This document shows, one piece after another, positions 19,637 through 28,365 of a stretch of DNA of 64,000 bases (positions are counted from its first letter, which is position 1; each line of letters opens with the position of its first letter). This stretch comes from Proruminimicrobium sp963666965. GTDB taxonomy: Bacteria; Elusimicrobiota; Endomicrobiia; Endomicrobiales; Endomicrobiaceae. Location: the NCBI GenBank assembly GCA_963666965.1, contig OY762939.1:1364001-1428000 (forward strand). The letters are read 5' to 3'. The position numbers and the translations under genes are program-made. The notes below the pieces were generated by a model, which worked only from the letters and a program-made list of their open reading frames with translations, was not told where the DNA came from and made no database searches.

Positions 19637-20386
19637 ATGAGAAAACCGTTGATGGCAGGCAATTGGAAGATGCATAAAACTATACCTGAAGGTATAGCTA
19701 TGGTAAAAGAATTAAAAAATCTTATTTCGGACGTAAAAGACGTTGATATTCTTATCTGTCCTGTTTTTACGTCAATTAATGCTCTGGCAAACGAAGTAAA
19801 AGGCTCTAATATAAAAATAGGTGCGCAAAATCTTTACTGGGAACCAAAAGGAGCTTTTACCGGTGAAATAGCTGCAAATATGCTTGTTGACGCCGGATGT
19901 TCGTTTGTTATTATAGGTCATTCAGAAAGAAGGCAGTATTTCGGAGAAACGGATGAAACAGTAAACAAAAAGACAAAAGCCGCTCTTGCTGCAGGAATGA
20001 TTCCTGTTGTTTGCGTAGGCGAAACTCTTCAGGAAAGAGAATCCAACGAAACTTTCAACGTGATTGAAAAACAAATAAAAGACGGAATTAAAAATTTTTC
20101 AAAAGAAGAAGCTGAAAAAATAGTTATAGCTTATGAACCTGTTTGGGCAATAGGAACAGGAAAAACTGCAACGCCTCAGCAGGCTCAGGAAGTTCATGAA
20201 TTTATAAGAAAAATTTACGCTCAGATGTATGCAGAAGCATCCGATAAAACAAGAATACTATACGGCGGATCAGTAAAACCCGACAACGTTTCAGAACTTA
20301 TGAAACAAAAGGATATTGACGGCGGATTGGTAGGCGGAGCAAGTCTGGAAGCAGCATCATTTGCCAAACTTGTAAAATTTAACTGA
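19637..20386 (+). CDS. tpiA: triosephosphate isomerase
   Basis: Interconverts dihydroxyacetone phosphate and glyceraldehyde 3-phosphate. The 249-residue TIM barrel has the active-site Lys in GNWKMHKT (Lys12), His in IGHSERRQYF and catalytic Glu in AYEPVWAIGTGKTA, plus the C-terminal phosphate-binding GGSVKP and GGASLE. AAAGGAG precedes the ATG. As first gene of the run it links the downstream deoC/transketolase products to glycolysis. Confidence 0.97.
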   Translation: MRKPLMAGNWKMHKTIPEGIAMVKELKNLISDVKDVDILICPVFTSINALANEVKGSNIKIGAQNLYWEPKGAFTGEIAANMLVDAGCSFVIIGHSERRQYFGETDETVNKKTKAALAAGMIPVVCVGETLQERESNETFNVIEKQIKDGIKNFSKEEAEKIVIAYEPVWAIGTGKTATPQQAQEVHEFIRKIYAQMYAEASDKTRILYGGSVKPDNVSELMKQKDIDGGLVGGASLEAASFAKLVKFN

Positions 20387-20401
20387 TAAAAGGAAATTAA
20401 A

Positions 20402-20986
20402 ATGCAAAACTATAGAAAAAATAATCCTATTTTGGTAAATGTGTCTGCAAGACATATTCATTTGTCAAAAGATGTTATGGAAGTTTTGTTCGGTAAAGAT
20501 TACCAGCTTACAAAAACAAAAGCCCTTCTCCAGCCAGGAGAACATGCCTGTGCCGAAACGCTTACAATTTCAGGCCCCAGAAATTCAATAGAAAACGTAA
20601 GAATTCTCGGACCTTTGAGAAATCACACACAGGTTGAAGTATCAATAACCGATACAATAAAACTCGGAATAGTTGCTAATGTAAGACTTTCCGGAGATAC
20701 ATCAAATACTCAGCCTGTTAAGCTTACAGGACCTAAAGGCAGCATTGAATTAAAGGAAGGCTGTATTGTTGCAAAAAGACATATTCATTTTTCACCTAAG
20801 GATGCTGAAAATTACGGAATAAAAGACAAAGAAATTTTGTCAATTAAATTGGACGGAGACAGAGGTTTAATATTCAACAATGTAGTCGCCAGAGTTAGCG
20901 AAAAAATGATTCTTGAATGTCATCTCGACGCTGATGAAGCAAATGCAGCCGGAATAAAAAGCGGCGCAACAGCCGAAATCTTATAA
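20402..20986 (+). CDS. pduL: PduL-type phosphate acyltransferase
   Basis: Transfers acyl groups between CoA and phosphate (acetyl-CoA to acetyl phosphate, or the propionyl equivalents), unrelated in fold to Pta. The 194-residue length and the motifs VSARHIHLS near the N-terminus and VAKRHIHFSPKDAE in the second half supply the paired zinc-binding histidines of the two beta-barrels. No microcompartment-targeting N-terminal extension is seen, so it is probably a housekeeping enzyme for acetate and ATP formation. It lies 15 nt after tpiA. Confidence 0.92.
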   Translation: MQNYRKNNPILVNVSARHIHLSKDVMEVLFGKDYQLTKTKALLQPGEHACAETLTISGPRNSIENVRILGPLRNHTQVEVSITDTIKLGIVANVRLSGDTSNTQPVKLTGPKGSIELKEGCIVAKRHIHFSPKDAENYGIKDKEILSIKLDGDRGLIFNNVVARVSEKMILECHLDADEANAAGIKSGATAEIL

Positions 20987-21001
20987 AAACGGAATCATAA
21001 A

Positions 21002-21442
21002 ATGAAAATTTCACTGGGTGTTGACCATGCCGGTTTTGACGTTAAAAAAAACATTATTGATTTTCTAAAAATACTCGGGCACGAAGTAAAAGACTGTGGC
21101 ACGTTTTCAAAAGACAGCTGCGACTATCCGGATTTTGCAAAAGAAGTCGCGTCGGATATTGTTTCGGGAAAAGCAGAAAAAGGAATTCTCATCTGCGGAA
21201 CCGGAATCGGAATGTCTATCGCTGCAAATAAAATCAAAGGAATACGCGCAGGCGTATGCTGGAATGAAGAAACTGCCAAGCTTATTGCTCTCCATAACAA
21301 CGCGAATATAATATGCATGGGGGCGCGATTTGTGCATTTGGATGAAATGTATAAAATGCTAAAAGTATACATTGATACGGCTTTTGAGAGCAGGCACTCA
21401 AAAAGAATAAATAAAATATCAGATATGGAAAATTTGAAATGA
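21002..21442 (+). CDS. rpiB: ribose-5-phosphate isomerase B
   Basis: Interconverts ribose 5-phosphate and ribulose 5-phosphate. The 146-residue RpiB/LacAB fold begins ISLGVDHAGFDVK and carries the catalytic Cys in ILICGTGIGMSIAANK. It links ribose 5-phosphate made by DeoB to the transketolase encoded downstream. Its stop overlaps the next start as ATGA. Confidence 0.95.
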   Translation: MKISLGVDHAGFDVKKNIIDFLKILGHEVKDCGTFSKDSCDYPDFAKEVASDIVSGKAEKGILICGTGIGMSIAANKIKGIRAGVCWNEETAKLIALHNNANIICMGARFVHLDEMYKMLKVYIDTAFESRHSKRINKISDMENLK

Positions 21443-21852
21443 AACGTGTTTTTTTTGCAATATCATGTTTTTTAGTGACATCGGCGCTTTATGCATCATC
21501 TTCATATCTTGAAGAAACCCTTCAAATGATTAACAACGGAGAAACAGACGCCGCTATTGAGACTGTTAAAAAAAACCTCATTGAAAACAAATCTGCTGAT
21601 AATTATGTTCTTATGGGCATAGCTTACATAGAAAAAAATGAACTCGATAATGCCGAGCTGAATTTTAAAAAAGCGCTTGAACTTGATAAAAAAACAGTTT
21701 CTGCCCACTATATGCTTGCAATGCTTTACGAGAAAGAAAAAAAATATGAGAAGTCTCTGGAAAAGTGGAAAAAAATCCATAAATATACAAAAAATGAAAA
21801 ATTAAAAATTCTTGCTTTAAAACATATTGAACAGCTGCAGGGTATCAGATGA
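21439..21852 (+). CDS. exported TPR protein of unknown function
   Basis: 137 residues. A signal peptide (1-19, ending LYA) precedes about two to three tetratricopeptide repeats (35-130) with the usual YVLMGIAYIEKNELDNAE-type helices, so it is a small periplasmic scaffold. It is translationally coupled at both ends (4-nt overlaps) to rpiB and a lipoprotein gene, which may be its partner. The role is unknown. Confidence 0.75.
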   Translation: MKRVFFAISCFLVTSALYASSSYLEETLQMINNGETDAAIETVKKNLIENKSADNYVLMGIAYIEKNELDNAELNFKKALELDKKTVSAHYMLAMLYEKEKKYEKSLEKWKKIHKYTKNEKLKILALKHIEQLQGIR

Positions 21853-22409
21853 AAAAAATATTTTGTTTTTCATTGTTTTTTTTGTTATTTGCTGCAGGCT
21901 GTGCATCCGGTCCTGTTTATAAACAGGACTATGATTTTTCAAAAGTTAAAAATGCCTACATTGAAAGCTCCCAGGGAACAAATAACGCCATAGTTAACGC
22001 AGTCATAAAACAGCTTATGATTAAAGGATTTAATGTCAAAACAACAGAGAGTTCAAATACCGATATTACAGTTAACTGCGTTATAACGGAATATCAGCCG
22101 AGCAAAAAATATTTGGTCAGAAAGCCTCCCGAAGAAAGAGCATTAAGCGCAAGAGATATCGTTATTTATAATACAGATCCCATTGAAATCGGCGGTTCAT
22201 CTGTTTACGATCTGGGATCTGCTTTCGGAATAGACGCAAACATTATAGCAAGCAACGCTACTATAGGCGTTTCTTTGTATATAAAAGATTCAAAAACAGG
22301 TGATGTTGTCTGGACAAATTCTTATACTTATGAGGGTCTTGACATGACCTCTGCTATAGACGGTGTAGTAAGATATATTCTAAAATCATTTCCGCCGGTC
22401 AAAAAATAG
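21849..22409 (+). CDS. lipoprotein of unknown function
   Basis: 186 residues with a lipoprotein signal peptide whose lipobox FAAGC places the lipidated Cys at residue 18. The mature part has alternating beta strands and a helix (TNNAIVNAVIKQLMIKGF), as in small periplasm-facing alpha/beta lipoproteins such as DUF4136-like proteins. The assignment to any named family is uncertain. It is coupled to the TPR gene before it. Confidence 0.7.
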   Translation: MKKIFCFSLFFLLFAAGCASGPVYKQDYDFSKVKNAYIESSQGTNNAIVNAVIKQLMIKGFNVKTTESSNTDITVNCVITEYQPSKKYLVRKPPEERALSARDIVIYNTDPIEIGGSSVYDLGSAFGIDANIIASNATIGVSLYIKDSKTGDVVWTNSYTYEGLDMTSAIDGVVRYILKSFPPVKK

Positions 22410-22421
22410 AGGGGTTATTTT

Positions 22422-23768
22422 ATGAAAAAATTTATCCTGTTTTTTGTTTGTTTATTTTTTGTTAATTCATCGTTGTATGCGGTTTCAGTTACTGTTTACA
22501 ATAATGATCTTGCTCTTGTAAGAGATGTTAAAAAAATTAAACTTGCAAAAGGGCTCCAAAAAATTGAAATTGACGACGTGGCGGCAAAAATTGATCCGAC
22601 AAGCGTTCTTCCAAAATTTCTGTCTAATTCGGGTAAAATCAAAATTCTTGAACAAAATTTCGATTTTGACCTTGTAAATACGGATAAACTTTTAAGCAAA
22701 TATATCGGCGAAACTATTGAAATAGAAAGAACAGGCGAAGACAAAAGAACAAAACTTACAGGAAAACTTCTTTCTGCTTACGGAGGCCTTGTAGTACAGA
22801 CAGATAACAAAATAGTTTTAAATCCGCAGGGGGAAATTTCACTTGCTAAAATGCCGGAAGGCTTAAGACTTAAACCTACTTTAGTATGGCTTGTCGACAG
22901 TGAGATCGAAACTTCAAATCAGTTGGAAATATCATATCAGACAAGCGGAATAAGCTGGAACGCCGATTATGTGCTAGTAACAAATGAAAAAGACACAGCC
23001 TGCGATATTACGGGATGGGTTACGGTAAATAACGACACTGGCGCGACTTTTAAGGATGCAAAATTAAAACTTATAGCCGGCGACGTCAACAGAATATCCC
23101 AGAACAGATATGCCCAGAAAAGAATGATGGCTCCAATGATGGCAGCCGAAGCAAGCGGAGACTCATCTTTTGAAGAAAAATCTTTCTTTGAATATCATAT
23201 GTACGAACTTCAGAGAAAATCAACCCTAAAAGACAGAGAAATAAAACAGATCGAATTTATAAGCGCAAAAAATATTCCTGTAAAAAAAGTGTTTACTTAT
23301 AACGCAGCCTTTGATCCGGTTAAAGTAAAAGTCACTCTTGATTTTAAAAATTCAAAAGATAACAACCTCGGAATTCCTCTTCCTAAAGGAAGGGTCAGAG
23401 TCAGCAAATATGACGTTGATTCTCTTGAATTTATAGGAGAGGATTCTATAGACCATACTCAAAAAGATGCAAAATTGTCGATAAAAATCGGGAACGCTTT
23501 TGATATAACAGGTTTAAAAACACAGTTGAATTCAAGAACCGAAGGCAAAACATCATATCAGACATTCTCTATAAAGATTAAAAACAGCAAAAATTCGCCA
23601 GTTGAAGTAAATATCGTTGAAAACTTAAATTCATGGTCAAACTGGGAAATAAAAGACAATACTTCAGCTTACACAAAAAAAGATTCTGACTCAATAGAAT
23701 TTCCGGTAACTGTTGCGGCTGATACGGAAAAAGAAATAAAATATACAGTAAAATATTGGTGGAAATAA
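22422..23768 (+). CDS. exported DUF4139-type protein
   Basis: 448 residues with a signal peptide (1-19, ending LYA). The N-terminus VTVYNNDLALVRDVKKI and the later VWLVDSEIETSNQLEISY followed by GISWNADYVL fit the DUF4139 (mucoidy-inhibitor A-like) family of beta-rich envelope proteins. No enzymatic residues are known for the family. GAGGGG lies 8 nt upstream. Together with the preceding two genes it forms an envelope subcluster inside a metabolic operon. Confidence 0.8.
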   Translation: MKKFILFFVCLFFVNSSLYAVSVTVYNNDLALVRDVKKIKLAKGLQKIEIDDVAAKIDPTSVLPKFLSNSGKIKILEQNFDFDLVNTDKLLSKYIGETIEIERTGEDKRTKLTGKLLSAYGGLVVQTDNKIVLNPQGEISLAKMPEGLRLKPTLVWLVDSEIETSNQLEISYQTSGISWNADYVLVTNEKDTACDITGWVTVNNDTGATFKDAKLKLIAGDVNRISQNRYAQKRMMAPMMAAEASGDSSFEEKSFFEYHMYELQRKSTLKDREIKQIEFISAKNIPVKKVFTYNAAFDPVKVKVTLDFKNSKDNNLGIPLPKGRVRVSKYDVDSLEFIGEDSIDHTQKDAKLSIKIGNAFDITGLKTQLNSRTEGKTSYQTFSIKIKNSKNSPVEVNIVENLNSWSNWEIKDNTSAYTKKDSDSIEFPVTVAADTEKEIKYTVKYWWK

Positions 23769-23774
23769 TTCAAA

Positions 23775-24422
23775 ATGACAAAAATAAATTTATCAAACAT
23801 GATAGATCATACTCTTCTTTCGCCTACTGCGGTATTTGATGATTTTAAAAAATTATGCGATGAAGCCGTCTCTAATAATTTTTATGCCGTATGTGTGCCT
23901 CCTTTTGTAGTTAAAAGCTGCAAAGAAGCATTGGCAGAAACTGATATAAGGGTTTGTTCTGTCGTGGGCTTTCCGCTTGGATATAATTTTTATCTTTCTA
24001 AAGCTGTTGAAGCAAAACAGCTTATAAATCTGGGTGCCGACGAACTTGACTGCGTAATAAACATATCAGCTCTTAAATCAAAAGATTTTGCTTATGTCGA
24101 AAACGAAATAAAACTTTTAAGAAAAACATGTTCAAAAAAAATCTTGAAAATAATAATAGAAACATCCTATCTTACCGAAACTGAAAAAATAAAAATAACG
24201 AAAATAGTTTTAAAATCAGGAGCCGATTTTATAAAAACATCCACAGGATTCGCTCCAAAAGGAGCAGATGTTGAGGACATAAAACTTATAAAATCGATAA
24301 TAGGCAACAATATGAGAATCAAAGCATCAGGCGGAATTTCGGCTTACGGGCAGGCTGTTGCAATGATAAATGCCGGAGCAAGCAGAATAGGAACATCAAA
24401 AAGTTTAAAAATTATATTATAA
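23775..24422 (+). CDS. deoC: deoxyribose-phosphate aldolase
   Basis: Cleaves 2-deoxyribose 5-phosphate to glyceraldehyde 3-phosphate and acetaldehyde. The 215-residue TIM barrel shows the N-terminal IDHTLLSPTA, the mid-chain Asp/Lys region ADELDCVINISALK and the Schiff-base Lys in FIKTSTGFAPKGA. It lies 6 nt after the DUF4139 gene without a clear ribosome site, so translation is probably coupled. Its substrate comes from DeoA, PunA and DeoB encoded downstream. Confidence 0.96.
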   Translation: MTKINLSNMIDHTLLSPTAVFDDFKKLCDEAVSNNFYAVCVPPFVVKSCKEALAETDIRVCSVVGFPLGYNFYLSKAVEAKQLINLGADELDCVINISALKSKDFAYVENEIKLLRKTCSKKILKIIIETSYLTETEKIKITKIVLKSGADFIKTSTGFAPKGADVEDIKLIKSIIGNNMRIKASGGISAYGQAVAMINAGASRIGTSKSLKIIL

Positions 24423-24440
24423 AATATGCGGGGGAGTTTC

Positions 24441-25265
24441 ATGGAAACAGGCGATCTAAAAATTTTATCGGCATCAGTCAGAAAAGACATACTTAAGATG
24501 CTTGAGCTTGCCGGCTCAGGTCATCCGGGCGGCAGTTTATCATCAGTCGAATTACTGGTTGATTTGTATCTGAACCATATGAATTTTAACCATTCCAATC
24601 CTAAAGATCCGTCAAGAGATTATTTCATATTGTCAAAAGGTCATGCCTGCCCTGTTTTATATGCCGTGCTTGCACAGCTTGAATGTATAAACAGCGATGA
24701 GCTTTGTACGCTCAGAAAAGCCGGAAGCAGACTTCAGGGGCATCCTGCTGCAGACAAAGGACTGCCGGGAGTTGAGGTTTCAACAGGCTCGCTCGGATAC
24801 GGACTCTCGATCGGAACCGGAATAGCAAAAGGCATGAAAACTTTAAAGCAGCCGAACAGAGTTTATGTCCTTATGGGAGACGGCGAACAACAGGAAGGAA
24901 CAATATGGGAAGCCGCAATGTCAGCTTCTCATTTTAAGCTTGACAATTTATGCGCTATAGTCGACTGCAACGGTTTACAAATTGACGGAAGCGTTTCGGA
25001 TATTTTAAATATAGACCCTATAGCCGACAAATACAAAGCTTTCGGCTGGAACGTAATATCGATAGACGGACATGATTTAAACCAGGTTGATAAAGCTTAT
25101 TCCGAAGCAAAAAACACAAAGGATAGGCCTAGTGCGATTATAGCAAAAACTGTTAAAGGCAAGGGAGTCTCTTTCATGGAAAACATGGCAGACTGGCATG
25201 GAAAAACTCCTTCTAAGGAACAGCTTTTAAAAGCTATAAGTGAAATTGACGCTTCAATAAAATAA
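24441..25265 (+). CDS. transketolase, N-terminal subunit
   Basis: Thiamine-diphosphate-binding half of a split transketolase (274 residues). It contains AGSGHPGGSLSSVE, SKGHACPVLYAVL and the TPP/Mg motif MGDGEQQEGTIWEA with a later Asn (DCNGLQIDG). I place the start at 24441, preceded by GGGGGAG. The in-frame ATG 15 nt upstream has no ribosome site. It pairs with the C-terminal half 21 nt downstream for the non-oxidative pentose phosphate pathway. Confidence 0.95.
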   Translation: METGDLKILSASVRKDILKMLELAGSGHPGGSLSSVELLVDLYLNHMNFNHSNPKDPSRDYFILSKGHACPVLYAVLAQLECINSDELCTLRKAGSRLQGHPAADKGLPGVEVSTGSLGYGLSIGTGIAKGMKTLKQPNRVYVLMGDGEQQEGTIWEAAMSASHFKLDNLCAIVDCNGLQIDGSVSDILNIDPIADKYKAFGWNVISIDGHDLNQVDKAYSEAKNTKDRPSAIIAKTVKGKGVSFMENMADWHGKTPSKEQLLKAISEIDASIK

Positions 25266-25286
25266 ACAATTATATAGAGGGAAATT

Positions 25287-26234
25287 ATGGTTAAGGTTTA
25301 CGGAAATAAAGCAACAAGATTCGGGTTCGGAGAAGCTCTTGTTGAACTCGGAAAAAAAGATGAGAGAATTTTTGTGCTCGGAGCCGATACTGCCGCATCT
25401 GTGGCAATAAACGGATTCCAGGAAGCTTTTCCGGACAGGTTTGCAAACGTCGGAATAGCAGAATCAAATATGCTCGGCATGGCCTCAGGCCTTGCTCTTG
25501 CAGGATTTATTCCTTTTGCGGCAACTTACGGAGTTTTTGCTTCCGGAAGACCATGGGAACAGATAAGAACAACAATATGTTATTCAAATTTAAACGTTAA
25601 AATCGGAGGTTCACACTCCGGTCTTATGGTTGGACCCGACGGTGCAACACATCAAGCCCTTGAAGAAATGGCAATAATGAGATGTCTTCCCAAAATGACG
25701 GTTCTTTCTCCGTGCGACGTTATTGAAACAAAAAAAGCGACAATGGCAGCGGCTTATTTTAAAGGTCCTGTTTATATAAGATACGGCAGAGAAAGTATTC
25801 CCGTTATAACAGAAGAAAGCACTCCTTTTGAAATAGGGAAAGCGCAAATTATGAAAGAAGGCAAAGACGTATGCATAATTGCGACCGGCACAATGGTTTA
25901 CGAATCTCTTATGGCTGCTGAACTTCTTGAAAAAGAGGGAATAAACGCAAAAGTAATAAATATCCATACAATTAAACCTATCGATGAAAAAGCTATAATT
26001 GACGCAGCAAAAGAATGCGGAGCTATAGTTACAGCCGAAGAACATCAGATTTTTGCGGGATTCGGTTCGGCTGTTGCCGAAGTTGTCGTTAAAAACGCTC
26101 CTGTTCCTATGGAGTTTATAGGAATGAAAGACTGCTTTGGAGAATCAGGCAAACCTTCTGACTTAATGGCAAAATACGGACTCAAAGATGTAAATATAAT
26201 TCAAGCCGTAAAAAAAGTTATTTCAAGAAAATAA
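25287..26234 (+). CDS. transketolase, C-terminal subunit
   Basis: 315-residue pyrimidine-binding and C-terminal half of the split transketolase, with the catalytic Glu region RFANVGIAESNMLGMASGLA, KIGGSHSGLMVGPDGATHQ and the C-terminal domain ending near FGESGKPSDLMAKYG. It works only with the N-terminal subunit encoded just before it. This split form is common in anaerobes and resembles the DXS/TK-C-like proteins, but the pairing supports transketolase. GAGGGA precedes the ATG. Confidence 0.94.
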   Translation: MVKVYGNKATRFGFGEALVELGKKDERIFVLGADTAASVAINGFQEAFPDRFANVGIAESNMLGMASGLALAGFIPFAATYGVFASGRPWEQIRTTICYSNLNVKIGGSHSGLMVGPDGATHQALEEMAIMRCLPKMTVLSPCDVIETKKATMAAAYFKGPVYIRYGRESIPVITEESTPFEIGKAQIMKEGKDVCIIATGTMVYESLMAAELLEKEGINAKVINIHTIKPIDEKAIIDAAKECGAIVTAEEHQIFAGFGSAVAEVVVKNAPVPMEFIGMKDCFGESGKPSDLMAKYGLKDVNIIQAVKKVISRK

Positions 26235-26287
26235 TTTTATATTTTTTGTTTCAGTTGAAAATAAAACTACGCTTTTAAGGCGGTTAA

Positions 26288-27538
26288 ATGTCTGATACAA
26301 ATAAAATAATACTGATAGTTCTTGACAGTCTGGGCGTCGGTGAGTTACCTGATGCCGACAAATACAAAGATAAAGGCGCAAATACTCTTAAGCATATTTT
26401 TGAAAGCATGGATGAAGATTTCACGCTTGATAACCTCGGTATGCTCGGCCTTTATAACATAGTTGAATCTCCTTACGGATACAGACCTAAAAAAGTAACA
26501 GGCTGTTACGGAAAAATGGCGACAATGTCTCCGGCAAAAGATACGACCGCAGGGCATTGGGAGCTTTCCGGAATAGTTCTTGATAAACCGTTTCCGACAT
26601 ATCCGAACGGATTTCCCAAAGAATTAATAGAAGAATTTGAAAAAAGAATAGGAACAAAAGTTTTAGGAAACTGCGTTGCATCAGGAACCGAAATAATAAA
26701 AAAATTTGGCGACGAACATTGTAAAACCGGATACCCGATTGTTTATACTTCGGCAGATTCCGTATTCCAAATAGCCTGCCATGAAAACAACGCTTTTTTC
26801 GGATTTGACAAACTTGAAAAAATATGCAAAATAGCGAGAGAACTTCTGCAGGGAGAACATGCAGTAGGACGGGTTATTGCAAGACCTTTTAACAATATAC
26901 ACGGTGAATATATACGCACTCCTAAAAGATTTGACCTTTCGCTTAATCCTCCTGACACGACTGTTTTGGATAAAATAAAAAATACCGGCGGCAATGTCAT
27001 AGCGGTAGGAAAAATTTCAGATATATTTGCAAAAAAAGGCATTACTCTGGAAAAACATACAAACGGCAACGTCATTGGCATACAAAACACGATAGAATAT
27101 ATATTAACTCCTAAAAAAATAAAAACTCTTCCTCACTCTCTTTATGAAGAAATACCCGAAACAGATCCTTTCAAAAAAACTTTAATATTTACAAATCTTG
27201 TTGATTTCGACATGTTATGGGGACACAGAAGAGATGTAAATTTATATGCGCAGGGATTAAAATTTTTCGACAGACAGCTTCCGTCAATAATTGAAGCGAT
27301 GTCAAATGATGATATTCTTATAATAACCGCCGACCACGGATGCGATCCGACGTATACAAAACACACTGATCACACAAGAGAATACGTGCCTCTTTTGGTT
27401 TACGGCAAAAATCTTAAACAAAATGTAGATCTCGGAACAAGACAGTCTCTGGCAGACGTAGGACAAACTATCGCTGATATTTTTAATTTATCGAAAATGA
27501 AAAACGGAAAAAGCTTTAAGGATGAAATAACACTATGA
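26288..27538 (+). CDS. deoB: phosphopentomutase
   Basis: Converts ribose 1-phosphate and deoxyribose 1-phosphate to the 5-phosphates. The 416-residue alkaline-phosphatase-superfamily enzyme has metal ligands in VLDSLGVGELPDADKY, the phosphoryl-accepting Thr region AKDTTAGHWELSG, and TADHGCDPTYTKHTDHTREY near the C-terminus. A 53-nt gap precedes it, with AAGGCGG before the ATG. The stop overlaps the punA start by 4 nt. Confidence 0.97.
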   Translation: MSDTNKIILIVLDSLGVGELPDADKYKDKGANTLKHIFESMDEDFTLDNLGMLGLYNIVESPYGYRPKKVTGCYGKMATMSPAKDTTAGHWELSGIVLDKPFPTYPNGFPKELIEEFEKRIGTKVLGNCVASGTEIIKKFGDEHCKTGYPIVYTSADSVFQIACHENNAFFGFDKLEKICKIARELLQGEHAVGRVIARPFNNIHGEYIRTPKRFDLSLNPPDTTVLDKIKNTGGNVIAVGKISDIFAKKGITLEKHTNGNVIGIQNTIEYILTPKKIKTLPHSLYEEIPETDPFKKTLIFTNLVDFDMLWGHRRDVNLYAQGLKFFDRQLPSIIEAMSNDDILIITADHGCDPTYTKHTDHTREYVPLLVYGKNLKQNVDLGTRQSLADVGQTIADIFNLSKMKNGKSFKDEITL

Positions 27539-28365
27539 AGATAAAAACAATTCCTGAAAATATTAAACAAACCGTTTCATTCATAAAAAAAACAATCAAA
27601 ATACAACCGGAAATAGCCGTTATAACAGGCTCCGGTCTTTCTGAGATAACAGATATAATAAAAAATAAAACAACAATTCCTTACGGTAAAATTCCTGGTT
27701 TTATGAAGTCCACGGTTGCAGGACACAAAGGGGAACTGGTTTTTGGCAGTTACAACGACAAAAGTATTATCGTGTTAAACGGCAGATTTCACTTTTATGA
27801 AGGTTATACAATGAAACAAATTTCATATCCCGTAAGATTTTTAAAAGAATTGGGAGTCAAAACCCTGATTATTACATGCGCCGCTGGGGCAATAAACAAG
27901 AAGTATAAAATAGGAGACGTTATCGCCGTAAAAGATCATATAAATTTTACCGGAGACAATCCTTTAATAGGCGAGCATTTTGAAAGTTTCGGAGAAAGAT
28001 TTCCGGATCTTAGCTCTGTTTATGACAAAGATCTTCTCAAAAAAGCAAAAACTGCCGCATTAAAAAATAAAATAAACTTTCACTACGGAACATATTTTGC
28101 AGTTAAAGGCCCTTCTTATGAAACTCCGGCTGAAATAGCGGCATTTTCAAAACTCGGCGGCGATATTATAGGCATGTCCCTTATTGCTGAAACTATAACC
28201 GCTGCCCAGGCAAATCTTAAAGTGCTGGCATTAACTTACGTTGCAAACAAAGCGGCCGGATTGTCAAAAGATAAATTAACGCATGCAGAAGTTCTAAAAA
28301 CAGGCATTAAAGCCGGAAGCGATATAACAAAAATAATTCAAAGCATAATAGGACCGCATCAGTGA
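27535..28365 (+). CDS. punA: purine nucleoside phosphorylase, trimeric type
   Basis: Phosphorolysis of purine (deoxy)ribonucleosides to base and (deoxy)ribose 1-phosphate. The 276-residue protein has the phosphate-binding VITGSGLSEITD, GRFHFYEGYTMKQ, KDHINFTGDNPLIG and IGMSLIAET motifs of the low-molecular-weight trimeric class, which usually prefers guanosine and inosine. It overlaps deoB (4 nt) and deoA (4 nt), so pentose 1-phosphate production and isomerisation are co-translated. Confidence 0.94.
   Translation: MKIKTIPENIKQTVSFIKKTIKIQPEIAVITGSGLSEITDIIKNKTTIPYGKIPGFMKSTVAGHKGELVFGSYNDKSIIVLNGRFHFYEGYTMKQISYPVRFLKELGVKTLIITCAAGAINKKYKIGDVIAVKDHINFTGDNPLIGEHFESFGERFPDLSSVYDKDLLKKAKTAALKNKINFHYGTYFAVKGPSYETPAEIAAFSKLGGDIIGMSLIAETITAAQANLKVLALTYVANKAAGLSKDKLTHAEVLKTGIKAGSDITKIIQSIIGPHQ

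Noticed and set aside
24426..24440. Upstream ATG for the transketolase N-terminal subunit
   Set aside because: No ribosome site before it; GGGGGAG sits directly before the ATG at 24441.
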